Below are positions 57,293-64,000 of a stretch of DNA of 64,000 bases, piece by piece. The stretch lies in the NCBI RefSeq assembly GCF_032921865.1, contig NZ_CP136683.1, positions 1 through 64,000 of the forward strand, written 5' to 3'. Numbering within the stretch: the stretch's first letter is position 1; the number at the start of each line of letters is the position of its first letter. Source of the DNA: Thalassospira lucentensis (GTDB taxonomy: Bacteria > Pseudomonadota > Alphaproteobacteria > Rhodospirillales > Thalassospiraceae). The position numbers were made by a program, and so were the translations under genes. The notes beneath the pieces were generated by a model. It was not told where the DNA came from. It did not search any database and worked only from the letters and a program-made list of their open reading frames with translations.

Positions 57293-57432
57293 TTCCTGCC
57301 CCGTAGATATTTAAACAACGCGAGAACACTCATGATCAGGATCGCAAGGATCAGAAGGAACAAAAGACCGCCTCCTGCCATCATCAGCATCATCATCGAA
57401 CCATCCATCATCTGTCCAAAACACTCATTCAT
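57289..57432 (-). CDS. 47-residue Met-rich single-helix membrane protein
   Basis: A short frame starting MNECFGQMMDGSMMMLMM and continuing as a Gly-then-Leu/Ile-rich transmembrane helix (LLFLLILAILIMSVLALF) with a basic end (KYLRGRK). The stop overlaps the cytochrome c ATG and the start overlaps the DUF411 gene by 8 nt, so it is in the chain of coupled genes. The Met-rich face before the helix fits Cu(I) contact at the periplasmic side. Small Met-rich membrane peptides of this kind are often left out of annotations. Confidence 0.7.
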   Translation of the reverse strand: MNECFGQMMDGSMMMLMMAGGGLLFLLILAILIMSVLALFKYLRGRK

Positions 57433-57913
57433 TGGCGTAAACGGCAATGCCGCCCTCTCCGAAGGCATAAGTTTTCAGCGTCCCGGTTTTTTCAGGTGCC
57501 ATGCCCGGCGCGTTCGGTGGCATGCCGGGCAGCGTAATACCCGTTATTTCCGGGCGTTCATCAAGCATCCGTTCAATGATCTCGGCAGGAACCAGCCCGC
57601 TGACGACATATCCGTCAATCTCGGCCAGATGGCAGCCCAGCCCTTGCTCCGGGACACCGGCGGCAACGGATCGCTTGGCGAAATCGCGATCATCGACACG
57701 GGTAACCTGATATCCATTGGTCTCAAGATATTCGCCGTAGGCATCACAGCATCCGCAGTTCGGATCCCGATAAATTGTGATCGATTTGCTTCTCTCACCA
57801 GCTACCGTCACGTTCTCTTGCGCCTCTCCTTTTCCCGGAGGGAACATTGTAAGTGCAGCACTTCCGGCAACAGCCAGGACCGCAACACCTGTCAAAATCA
57901 CAAATTTTCTCAT
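57425..57913 (-). CDS. DUF411 periplasmic metal-related protein
   Basis: A 162-residue exported protein; start at the ATG at 57913 with GGAG 6 nt upstream. Signal peptide about 1-22. The DUF411 signature YRDPNCGCCDAYGEYLETNGY (CxCC-type site) is followed by GVPEQGLGCHLAEIDGYVVSG and VPAEIIERMLDERPEI. DUF411 proteins occur in copper- and other metal-resistance clusters; the Cys triad probably binds or shuttles metal. Confidence 0.9.
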   Translation of the reverse strand: MRKFVILTGVAVLAVAGSAALTMFPPGKGEAQENVTVAGERSKSITIYRDPNCGCCDAYGEYLETNGYQVTRVDDRDFAKRSVAAGVPEQGLGCHLAEIDGYVVSGLVPAEIIERMLDERPEITGITLPGMPPNAPGMAPEKTGTLKTYAFGEGGIAVYANE

Positions 57914-57927
57914 CTGTTTCTCCATCA

Positions 57928-58869
57928 TCATATGTTCGAGATGGCGGTCCATGTCCTGCCACCGTCTGGGCTTTGTAAAACGCCGTCATCATTCACAATC
58001 GCGAGGTCATCGGCGCGCAACGGATGAACCGCGATAGCTGTTGCGATGACCTCTGATCGCTTTAACCAGGTGACACCCGCATCCAGCGAATGCCAAATTC
58101 CGGATGGCAATGCGGCGTAAAGTATGGCTGGTTGCGATGCGGCACTGACCAGCGCATTCACGGGTTCACCCTCAGGTAATGGTGCTTTGGGAGGTGCGGG
58201 CTTTCCAGCGGCAAGGGCATCCATGGCATCGCCCGGCTGGACATCCTGCCAACGGCAGAAACAATCCGGCACACGCGTTGCACCGGTATCGGTTCCGGCA
58301 TACAACCAGATCCCGCCCATTCCGCTTGCCAGATCGATCGAAGACAGTGCTGTCAGATCTCGCTCGGCATTCGCCAGCCATGGCCGATCCATGACAAACG
58401 TCCATGACTGACCGGCATCATCGCTCTGCCATAAGCCGTCACCACGAATGGCGGCATATAAGGTATCGGGGTTTGTCACCGCCGTTGTGATGGCAGTGAC
58501 GGCAGCTTCTGGCAGTCCTTGCCCGCGCACGTCCCAACTTTTCCCGCCATCGACAGACAGAACAATCCCGCCGGTATCCAGACCGCCAACAATGCGGCCC
58601 GGCCTTTCTGGATGTGTTGTAAAAGTGAGAATGGTGCCTTCCGACACCTTCGGCAGCGCTGTCCAGTTTTGGCTCCCATTGCGATAAAGAAGCGAGGTAC
58701 CGCGCGCAACAATCAGCGAATTGCCGTCAAAAACGATTGCACTGCTTGTGCTTTTGCTAATCGCGGCAAAGGCCGTGGCTGGCAACAGGTAGAGGCCGGC
58801 ACCCGCCATGAGACCGCGAAGCAGCACACGTCTGGAAACGGCGCCACCCACTATGGTGTTTCTCTTCAT
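57928..58869 (-). CDS. Tat-exported Asp-box (BNR) beta-propeller protein
   Basis: A 313-residue protein. The N-terminus has VSRRVLLRGLMAGAGLYLLP, a twin-arginine signal. Four Asp boxes (SxDxGxxW) are visible: SVDGGKSW, SDDAGQSW, SLDAGVTW and SPDGGRTW, spaced as in a beta-propeller of the BNR/F510-type family often beside copper genes. A CFCRWQ patch may bind metal. First gene of the copper operon. Tat export suggests folding, perhaps with a cofactor, before transport. Its substrate is unknown. Confidence 0.85.
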   Translation of the reverse strand: MKRNTIVGGAVSRRVLLRGLMAGAGLYLLPATAFAAISKSTSSAIVFDGNSLIVARGTSLLYRNGSQNWTALPKVSEGTILTFTTHPERPGRIVGGLDTGGIVLSVDGGKSWDVRGQGLPEAAVTAITTAVTNPDTLYAAIRGDGLWQSDDAGQSWTFVMDRPWLANAERDLTALSSIDLASGMGGIWLYAGTDTGATRVPDCFCRWQDVQPGDAMDALAAGKPAPPKAPLPEGEPVNALVSAASQPAILYAALPSGIWHSLDAGVTWLKRSEVIATAIAVHPLRADDLAIVNDDGVLQSPDGGRTWTAISNI

Positions 58870-59184
58870 ATGCCTGTTTCTCAAGGAGTTGGAGCTATCA
58901 GACCGTGATACGGAACCTGCTCACAATGATCCTATAAGGTTTGATCTTCAGGGGTCGGGCTCCCGTAAAAGCGGGGCGCTCAAGGCAGGGGCGGATTGCC
59001 GCCTGTCCATTGAGTGAAGCCGTGCTTTTGGGCCTCGTAGATCGGAAAACATGATTTCCGACCCTGTCTGAAGAAGCTCTCAAGCCCGCAATAAAAATTG
59101 CGGGCACGAAGCAGCACGTCATGAGAAATCGCGGTGATGCCCCATGACACTGATATCCTCAAACCAAAACGGATTAAGGAGATA
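58870..59184. other. Non-coding gap with several stable hairpins
   Basis: About 315 bases between two minus-strand genes. It holds GCCCGCAAT / ATTGCGGGC (59084-59105, AAAA loop), TCGGAAA / TTTCCGA (about 59042-59061) and GGCGG / CCGCC (about 58989-59003). No convincing gene was seen. The first hairpin lacks a T-tract in either direction. It may be an untranslated leader of the copper operon with regulatory structure, or hold a small RNA. Confidence 0.5.
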
Positions 59185-59514
59185 TCAGTTCAGAGTGTTG
59201 GTTCTGGGAGGGAATGGATCGGGAGAGTTTGAGCGGCCGGTAAGGCTGCCTGTCGGCCCGAAATGCTCGACTGAGGCGAGTGCAGGTATTGCAACTTGTA
59301 CAGGCGAAATTGCGATAGTTGATACCTGAGGGCACGCAATATCGCAGTCCGGCATGATGTCGCCGCTGCCAGAACAATCCTGACAATTGTCCATTGCCAA
59401 TTCCGCCATCGGCATCCCGACCTCCATAACAGCAGCATTGACCGTCTGGAAACTTGTCCCGACGGCAAAAGCAGCTATCAAAAGTATGGTCAAAAACCTG
59501 ATGCGATTGAGCAT
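59185..59514 (-). CDS. Small exported Cys/Met protein
   Basis: A 109-residue protein: signal peptide (about 1-27, cleavage near VNAA), then Met-rich and Cys-rich patches (MEVGMPMAELAMDNCQDC, then CDIACPQ). The C-terminus is Pro/Ser-rich. Size and composition match periplasmic metal-binding proteins next to copper genes. It points in the same direction as the copper operon, 315 nt upstream of its first gene. Confidence 0.65.
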   Translation of the reverse strand: MLNRIRFLTILLIAAFAVGTSFQTVNAAVMEVGMPMAELAMDNCQDCSGSGDIMPDCDIACPQVSTIAISPVQVAIPALASVEHFGPTGSLTGRSNSPDPFPPRTNTLN

Positions 59515-59844
59515 GGTTTACTTCTATCCCAAGGATGCGATGCTGTCTATATCGAACTACAGTAAATCCTATTGCTGCACCTCTGTGCCCATATCCAGAG
59601 ACTAGGAGAATTGTTGGGTTACGCAGCATTTAATAGGATTTGATTGTGCTTCATCTATAAATTGATTGTTAGCAAGTCATACCCGCAGATTAGTGAATAA
59701 CTCAGCACAACAGGTTGTTCATCTGTAGCGCATAACGTGATTTCATGGCGACGAATGCAGTAATCTATTGTTTTCACCTTGCTGATGGCTCAAGCAGCAG
59801 ATGTAAATTCGTGAAATAGTCTGTCTTTGCCACAATATTGCCAC
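59515..59844. other. Intergenic region between divergent copper gene sets
   Basis: About 330 bases, less GC-rich than the flanking genes, between the minus-strand gene starting at 59514 and the plus-strand set. No open frame with a usable start was recognised. It should contain the promoters for the minus-strand genes. Confidence 0.5.
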
Positions 59845-59873
59845 TTGACGAAACCGGGGGAGCCCGATATTGC
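59845..59873 (+). promoter_or_regulatory. Sigma70-type promoter for plus-strand copper genes
   Basis: TTGACG (59845-59850) and TATTGC (59868-59873) are spaced by 17 nt; a transcript would start near 59880, 26 nt before the chosen GTG start at 59906. The spacer contains CCGGGGGAGCCCG, a short GC-rich dyad that might be a regulator site. Confidence 0.55.
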
Positions 59874-59905
59874 GTATGTTGCAATGCATCACTAAGGAAC
59901 ATTCC

Positions 59906-60226
59906 GTGCGCATCCTTTCCTGCTTTCTTGCAATCGCGATAGCCATGACAGTTCTGCTGTCGGGGGTTGAGGGTGTGCAAGCAGGTTCGGGACATGGCCA
60001 TGACAATCATCACGGCGTCATGATCGATGTTTCTGATAGCTCGCAACATGATCGACGTGACATGCATGCGGATCTTTGCGGTATGGCGGTTTGCGGCCCG
60101 TTCGTTAAAGAAGTAGAAGGTGTTCTGTCTTCCAGCCCAACGGTGCTTGCGGTAACATACTGGTATCAGGACCTGACTTTGACTTCCGCAGGTTTGGACG
60201 TTAGAGCCAAGCCTCCGCGTTCCTGA
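59906..60226 (+). CDS. Small exported His-rich protein
   Basis: A 106-residue protein started at a GTG at 59906 with AAGGAA 6 nt upstream; starts further up lack a ribosome-binding site and fall at the promoter. Signal peptide about 1-26, then a His-rich segment (SGHGHDNHHGVM, SSQHDRRDMHADLCGMAVC) that can bind Cu or Zn. The C-terminus has a short tail after a beta-like region. It resembles DUF2946-type small metal-linked proteins in length and pattern; not certain. Confidence 0.6.
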   Translation: MRILSCFLAIAIAMTVLLSGVEGVQAGSGHGHDNHHGVMIDVSDSSQHDRRDMHADLCGMAVCGPFVKEVEGVLSSSPTVLAVTYWYQDLTLTSAGLDVRAKPPRS

Positions 60227-60380
60227 GATATTTCAGATTTTCCGAACATCCCTTTGCCTGGTTCAATCACTGTTCCTCGAATGAAACAGCGTTTTGCCTG
60301 AATTACAGCAGCGCAGACTGTTGTCGTGATTGAACATGGGACGAGGGCCTTCTTACTGAATATCTATTAGGAGCATATAC

Positions 60381-60944
60381 ATGCCCAACTTCAAGAATTC
60401 CCTTATGCGTCGCGTTAGCGTTTCAACCTTTATTCTTGGCGCGCTTGTCGGTCTTCAGTCACCTGCCTTTGCGGGTGCGGGTCATAGTGGCGGTCATAAT
60501 GATGGCGTCGAAATCGGAGCGCCTGGCGATATCTCTGATGTTCGCCGGACAATTCGGATCACGATGGAAGACAATTTCTATGACAAGGAAAAGATTGTTG
60601 TTCGCGGCGGCGAAACCGTTCGTTTTCTAGTCGAAAACAAGGGTGAATTCGTTCACGAGTTCAACATTGGCACCGCAGCCATGCACGCGGACCATCAAAA
60701 AGAAATGATGATGATGATGGAACATGGGGCCCTTGAAGCAGACAAAATCAACATGGACATGATGGAAATGGACATGGGGAACGGCGAAACCATGAAGCAC
60801 AACGATCCGAACAGCGTGCTTCTGGAGCCGGGTGATTCTGCCGAGGTGATCTGGACCTTCCCGAAAGACGCAGAACTTGAATTTGCGTGCAATGTCCCGG
60901 GTCACTACGAGAGCGGCATGGTCGGTAAAGTTCGCCTGCAGTAA
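60381..60944 (+). CDS. Periplasmic cupredoxin (CopI-like)
   Basis: A 187-residue exported cupredoxin; signal peptide about 1-31. Type-1 copper ligands are visible: His in FVHEFNIGTAAMH (about 91), and Cys, His and Met in ACNVPGHYESGM near the C-terminus. A Met/His-rich insert (KEMMMMMEHGALE, MDMMEMDMGNGETM) lies in between, as in CopI-type copper-resistance cupredoxins. It probably binds Cu in the periplasm or passes electrons to or from CopA. Confidence 0.9.
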   Translation: MPNFKNSLMRRVSVSTFILGALVGLQSPAFAGAGHSGGHNDGVEIGAPGDISDVRRTIRITMEDNFYDKEKIVVRGGETVRFLVENKGEFVHEFNIGTAAMHADHQKEMMMMMEHGALEADKINMDMMEMDMGNGETMKHNDPNSVLLEPGDSAEVIWTFPKDAELEFACNVPGHYESGMVGKVRLQ

Positions 60945-60961
60945 TCACTGCTTTTGGGGCT

Positions 60962-60999
60962 TGTGCCAGAGGGAAACCCTACCTATCCCCTCTGGCGCA
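60962..60999 (+). other. Intergenic hairpin between cupredoxin gene and copA
   Basis: GCCAGAGGG (60965-60973) and CCCTCTGGC (60988-60996) form a stem extended by three more pairs (one wobble) to 60962-60999. There is no T-tract, so it is more likely an RNA-stabilising or processing element separating the amounts of cupredoxin and CopA messages than a full terminator. Confidence 0.5.
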
Positions 61000-61022
61000 C
61001 CCGGCTCAAAGGATATCAAAAA

Positions 61023-62705
61023 ATGAACAAGTTTCTTGGTAGTGCCCTTCTCGGTGCGCTAAGCGTTATTGCTGTGTCATCAGTAGCGAACGCAGCAACA
61101 TATGACCTGTCAGTCGACTACGTAACAATCGACACAGGGGAAATGAAAACAAAAGCAATTGGCTATAACGGGTCCTCGCCCGGTCCGACCTTGCGCCTCA
61201 AAGAAGGCGAAGATGCCGTCATCAACGTGACGAACAACCTGGACGAGACTACATCTATCCATTGGCATGGGTTGATCCTTCCCTACCAGATGGACGGTGT
61301 GCCGGGCATCAGCTTCACCGGGATCGAACCGGGCGAGACTTTTACCTATCGCTTTCCTGTCAAACAGAGCGGGACCTATTGGTTTCACAGCCACTCTGGC
61401 TTCCAGGAACCAGATGGCGCTTACGGCTCAATTGTTATCGAACCCGAAAAACGCGAGCCATTCAAGTTCGACCGTGAATATGTCGTTGTTCTGAAAGACA
61501 AGCACCCTCATTCCGGGGCGCGTATTCTGCGCAACCTAAAGATGATGCCGGACTACTACAACCGTAACCAACGCACGCTCGGAGACTTCATCTCCGACGT
61601 TTCGGAAAACGGTTTGGGAGAAACTCTCTCTGAACGTGGAGACTGGGGCAGCATGCGCATGATGCCAACAGATATTGAAGACGTTCAGGGCTTCGTCGGC
61701 CTCATCAATGGTAAATCACCGGAACAAAACTGGACCGGACTATTTGAGCCAAACGAACGTGTGCGCCTGCGCTTCATCAATGCATCGGCCATGACTTACT
61801 TCGACGTCCGCATTCCGGGACTTGAAATGACTGTTGTCCAGGCCGACGGCAACAATGTTCAACCGGTCAAGGTTGATGAATTCCGCATTTCGGTTGCAGA
61901 AACATACGACGTGATTGTTCAGCCGACAGCTGAAAAGCCGTATGCAATCATGGCCGAATCAATGGGACGCTCGGGTTATGCATTCGGATCGTTGTCGCCG
62001 CAAGAAGGGTTGAAAGCTGAAATGCCAGCCAGACGCATGGACGCTCCGTTGCTGACAATGGCGGACATGGGAATGGATCACGGTAGCATGGCCGGAATGG
62101 ATCATTCTTCGATGGGCAGTGGTAACGAGAACGGTATGGCTGGAATGGACCATTCGAATATGGCCGGAATGGATCATTCTCAGATGGGAATGTCCAAAGA
62201 TGATCCCTTCTATGCCGCTGGAAGTGGTTTGACACCAAAAGCAGCCAATGGCGGAAAGTTCCTCTCCTATGCCGACCTGAAGGCACAGAAGCCTTTGTAC
62301 CCTGAACGGCCTGCAACGCGTGAAATTGAACTGCGCCTTACCGGAAACATGGAACGCTATACGTGGTCAATCAATGGCGTCAAATATGAAGATGCAGAAC
62401 CTATCCGCTTGAAATATGGCGAACGGGTGCGCTTCAAGTTCGTCAATGAGACCATGATGTCACACCCGATGCATTTGCACGGGATGTGGTCAATCCTCGA
62501 TACTGGCAACGGTAAATGGGATCCGGTTAAACACACCATCAATATCAACCCTGGCATGACCGTTTATTCGGAAACCGAAGTTGATGAACCTGGGCAATGG
62601 GCTTTCCACTGTCACCTTAGCTATCACATGGCTTCTGGCATGTTCCGAAAAGTGGTTGTAGAGGGCGGTCCAGCCGTCGCGGCACTTGAGAATGGAGTTC
62701 AATAA
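61023..62705 (+). CDS. copA: CopA-type multicopper oxidase
   Basis: A 560-residue periplasmic Cu(I) oxidase. Start at the ATG at 61023 with AAGGAT 8 nt upstream. Copper motifs: HWHGL (~80), HSHSG (~121), HPMHLHG (~480) and HCHLSYHMASGM (~528), covering the type 1, 2 and 3 sites. A Met/His-rich region (~350-400) repeats the AGMDHS unit for Cu(I) binding. Its signal peptide (MNKFLGSALLGALSVI...) is Sec-like, without the twin arginines usual for CopA, so copper loading would happen in the periplasm. Confidence 0.95.
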   Translation: MNKFLGSALLGALSVIAVSSVANAATYDLSVDYVTIDTGEMKTKAIGYNGSSPGPTLRLKEGEDAVINVTNNLDETTSIHWHGLILPYQMDGVPGISFTGIEPGETFTYRFPVKQSGTYWFHSHSGFQEPDGAYGSIVIEPEKREPFKFDREYVVVLKDKHPHSGARILRNLKMMPDYYNRNQRTLGDFISDVSENGLGETLSERGDWGSMRMMPTDIEDVQGFVGLINGKSPEQNWTGLFEPNERVRLRFINASAMTYFDVRIPGLEMTVVQADGNNVQPVKVDEFRISVAETYDVIVQPTAEKPYAIMAESMGRSGYAFGSLSPQEGLKAEMPARRMDAPLLTMADMGMDHGSMAGMDHSSMGSGNENGMAGMDHSNMAGMDHSQMGMSKDDPFYAAGSGLTPKAANGGKFLSYADLKAQKPLYPERPATREIELRLTGNMERYTWSINGVKYEDAEPIRLKYGERVRFKFVNETMMSHPMHLHGMWSILDTGNGKWDPVKHTININPGMTVYSETEVDEPGQWAFHCHLSYHMASGMFRKVVVEGGPAVAALENGVQ

Positions 62706-62707
62706 CA

Positions 62708-63430
62708 ATGAAAACACTAACTTTGGCCGCGATTGGTGGTGGTGTTCTTTCCACGATCCTGTCCTTCTCGTTCACTGCCAAAGCAGACAATCACATCTTT
62801 TATGGCATTCAAATGGAGCAGTTTGAATACCGCTCTGGTGACGAAGGGGAAAATCTTTTCGTTTGGGATGGTGATGCATTTGTTGGCACCGATGAACTGA
62901 AGTTACGTTGGCAAGGCGAAGGCGAGCGTGATCTCAAAAACGACCTTTACGAAAACTTCGAGAACAGACTGGTCCTGCAAACACCAATCAGCGACTTTTT
63001 CGATGCCAAAGCCGGTATTCGTCTGGATACGCCAAGCACAACAGATCGTTGGTATGGAACCGTTGGAATCATGGGGCTTGCTCCTCAATGGTTTGAAGTC
63101 GACGCTGATCTGTTTGTCAGCGAGACCGGAGACGGCAGTGCGCGGCTTGATGTTGAGTATGAAGGCTTGCTGACCAATCGTTTAATCCTCACACCTTCGC
63201 TTGAGCTGAATGCTGCGTTCTCTGACGATCGCGAGATTGAGGTCGGACGCGGGTTTTCAAGCGCAGAGATCGGACTGCGGCTTAGCTATGACCTCATCGA
63301 CCGTGCCGTTGCACCGTATATCGGGGTTGCCTATGAGCGGAAACTCGGCAAAACCGCAGACTTTGCAAAAGATGACGGCGAAGATTACGAGGCAACTTAC
63401 CTCGTAACCGGTCTCCGCCTTCTTTTCTAA
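62708..63430 (+). CDS. copB: CopB outer-membrane copper resistance protein
   Basis: A 240-residue protein with a signal peptide (about 1-25, FTAKAD). Beta-strand-rich with alternating hydrophobic residues and a C-terminal Phe (VTGLRLLF), consistent with a CopB beta-barrel. It lacks the Met-rich N-terminal part of Pseudomonas CopB. It follows copA after 2 nt. CopB is needed for full resistance, perhaps by sequestering copper at the outer membrane. Confidence 0.88.
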   Translation: MKTLTLAAIGGGVLSTILSFSFTAKADNHIFYGIQMEQFEYRSGDEGENLFVWDGDAFVGTDELKLRWQGEGERDLKNDLYENFENRLVLQTPISDFFDAKAGIRLDTPSTTDRWYGTVGIMGLAPQWFEVDADLFVSETGDGSARLDVEYEGLLTNRLILTPSLELNAAFSDDREIEVGRGFSSAEIGLRLSYDLIDRAVAPYIGVAYERKLGKTADFAKDDGEDYEATYLVTGLRLLF

Positions 63431-63439
63431 GCATCACAC

Positions 63440-63470
63440 GACAGGGAGGACTTTCCTCCCTGTCTGTTTT
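63440..63470 (+). terminator. Terminator after copB
   Basis: An 11-bp stem GACAGGGAGGA / TCCTCCCTGTC with a CTT loop followed by TGTTTT, starting 10 nt after the copB stop. It should end or attenuate the copper transcript before the next gene. Confidence 0.85.
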
Positions 63471-63499
63471 GCCGAACCTTCTCAAGGAACCTAACTACA

Positions 63500-64000
63500 A
63501 TGATGGAAATCGTCCACGATATGGGGCATCGCTTGACACACTACATATCAAGCGATGCACACTGGTGGGTTCATCTTGTATTCCATTTGGTGGTGTTTGG
63601 GGTGCCGGTTGCGCTAATTATTATTCTCAGCGCGACGGGATACAGGGCTTTAAGACGCCGCAGATCTGTTCTTGCGCAACAGGCTCAAAAGCCCTCGGCA
63701 AAGAGCGGAACAGCGCTCCTGCAGTACATATTCAGAGCTTCATGGAAGCGGCAGATAAAACTGGGGCTACTGGCGACGGCCTCTTTGCCGGCTCTTTACA
63801 TGAGCCTCGAGCTTCCGAAGTTGATCATCAACAACGCCATTGAGTCAGGACATTTTCCAGTTACCTATTTAGGAATGGAGTTCTCTCAAACGATGGCTTT
63901 ACTTACTCTCTGTCTGCTTTTTTTATTGGCGATTGGCGTGCATGGCTGGCTGAAATATCAGGTTAATTTGCAATCCGGTGCGCTGGCAGAACACATGTCA
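63500..64000 (+). CDS. ABC-exporter-like membrane protein, 5' part only
   Basis: An open frame from the ATG at 63500 continues past the window edge (167 codons visible, starting MMEIVHDMGHRLTHYISSDA). It has three hydrophobic segments: about 27-47 and, after a basic linker, about 88-105 and 130-150. The part RASWKRQIKLGLLATASLPA followed by LPKLIINNAI resembles the start of the transmembrane domain of LapB/HlyB-type ABC exporters, here with an extra N-terminal His-rich helix. An ABC exporter beside copper genes suggests periplasmic adaptor or RTX-type secretion, not clear here. No nucleotide-binding domain is visible within the window. Confidence 0.65.
   Translation, partial: MMEIVHDMGHRLTHYISSDAHWWVHLVFHLVVFGVPVALIIILSATGYRALRRRRSVLAQQAQKPSAKSGTALLQYIFRASWKRQIKLGLLATASLPALYMSLELPKLIINNAIESGHFPVTYLGMEFSQTMALLTLCLLFLLAIGVHGWLKYQVNLQSGALAEHMS

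Noticed and set aside
58980-59162. Possible small minus-strand gene ending in GFTQWTGGNPPLP
   Set aside because: The frame overlaps the hairpin cluster, lacks a clear ribosome-binding site and matches no family; I could not separate it from chance.
60680-60790. Repetitive ATGATGATG tract in the cupredoxin gene as a slippage repeat
   Set aside because: The tract encodes a Met-rich copper-binding insert in a well-formed cupredoxin; no frame disturbance, so it is coding and not a separate repeat element.

Overview
The window looks like part of a large accessory replicon (conjugative plasmid or integrative element) of an alphaproteobacterium. The best clue is a GapR/DUF2312 gene (37937-38182), a family largely confined to Alphaproteobacteria; moderate GC, marine-type copper genes and mercury genes fit a Rhodospirillales-like host such as a Thalassospira relative, but genus is inference. 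No replication initiator, relaxase, oriT, tRNA, rRNA or CRISPR array was recognised.

Layout. 1-1329: three minus-strand hypothetical genes. 1405-15650: a plus-strand type IV secretion operon (VirB2, B3, B4, B5, B7, B8, B9, B10, a Cys-rich secreted protein, VirB11, VirD4) with many 1-4 nt overlaps, closed by a strong terminator. VirB10 carries a signal peptide plus Calx-beta-like and Hydin-like domains in place of the usual cytoplasmic anchor, and no VirB6 is present. 15777-16189: two tiny plus-strand genes. 16244-39207 (minus): a zincin protein, gapR and a hypothetical gene, then an 18.5 kb gene for a ~6154-residue polyvalent protein, then a 799-residue companion. The giant protein combines repeated modules, two N6-adenine methylase folds, a Strawberry-notch-type helicase, three ADP-ribosyltransferase-like segments, three MutS-domain-I-like segments, an HExxH zincin and a hydrophobic C-terminal segment. 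SSB, an HD-type protein, a small membrane protein and a third methyltransferase follow. A shared palindromic motif (around TCTTTTGAT) precedes the T4SS operon, the zincin operon, ssb and, in weaker form, the giant gene, suggesting a common transfer/establishment regulon.

41632-46850 is an accessory stretch: Xre regulator with partner, membrane protein, secreted NUC-type nuclease, SRAP/YedK-type abasic-site protein, an FGDN/GRGGQA protein and a P-loop ATPase cut off at ~46850. There it meets a truncated CcdA-like gene that ends a mercury operon (merR divergent from merT-P-F-A). An AT-rich seam (50008-50300) leads to a CadR/PbrR regulator with a CDF cation exporter.

52003-64000 is a copper/periplasmic-redox region. 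A minus-strand operon of about thirteen genes (Asp-box protein, DUF411, 47-residue membrane protein, cytochrome c, two TlpA/DsbE thioredoxins, Met-rich protein, two SCO proteins, PCuAC chaperone, CcdA, small ORF) is separated by a promoter-bearing gap from a plus-strand set (small His-rich protein, cupredoxin, CopA multicopper oxidase, CopB, and the start of an ABC-exporter-like gene running off the window). Together these would oxidise, bind and deliver periplasmic copper and keep the SCO/PCuAC cysteines reduced.
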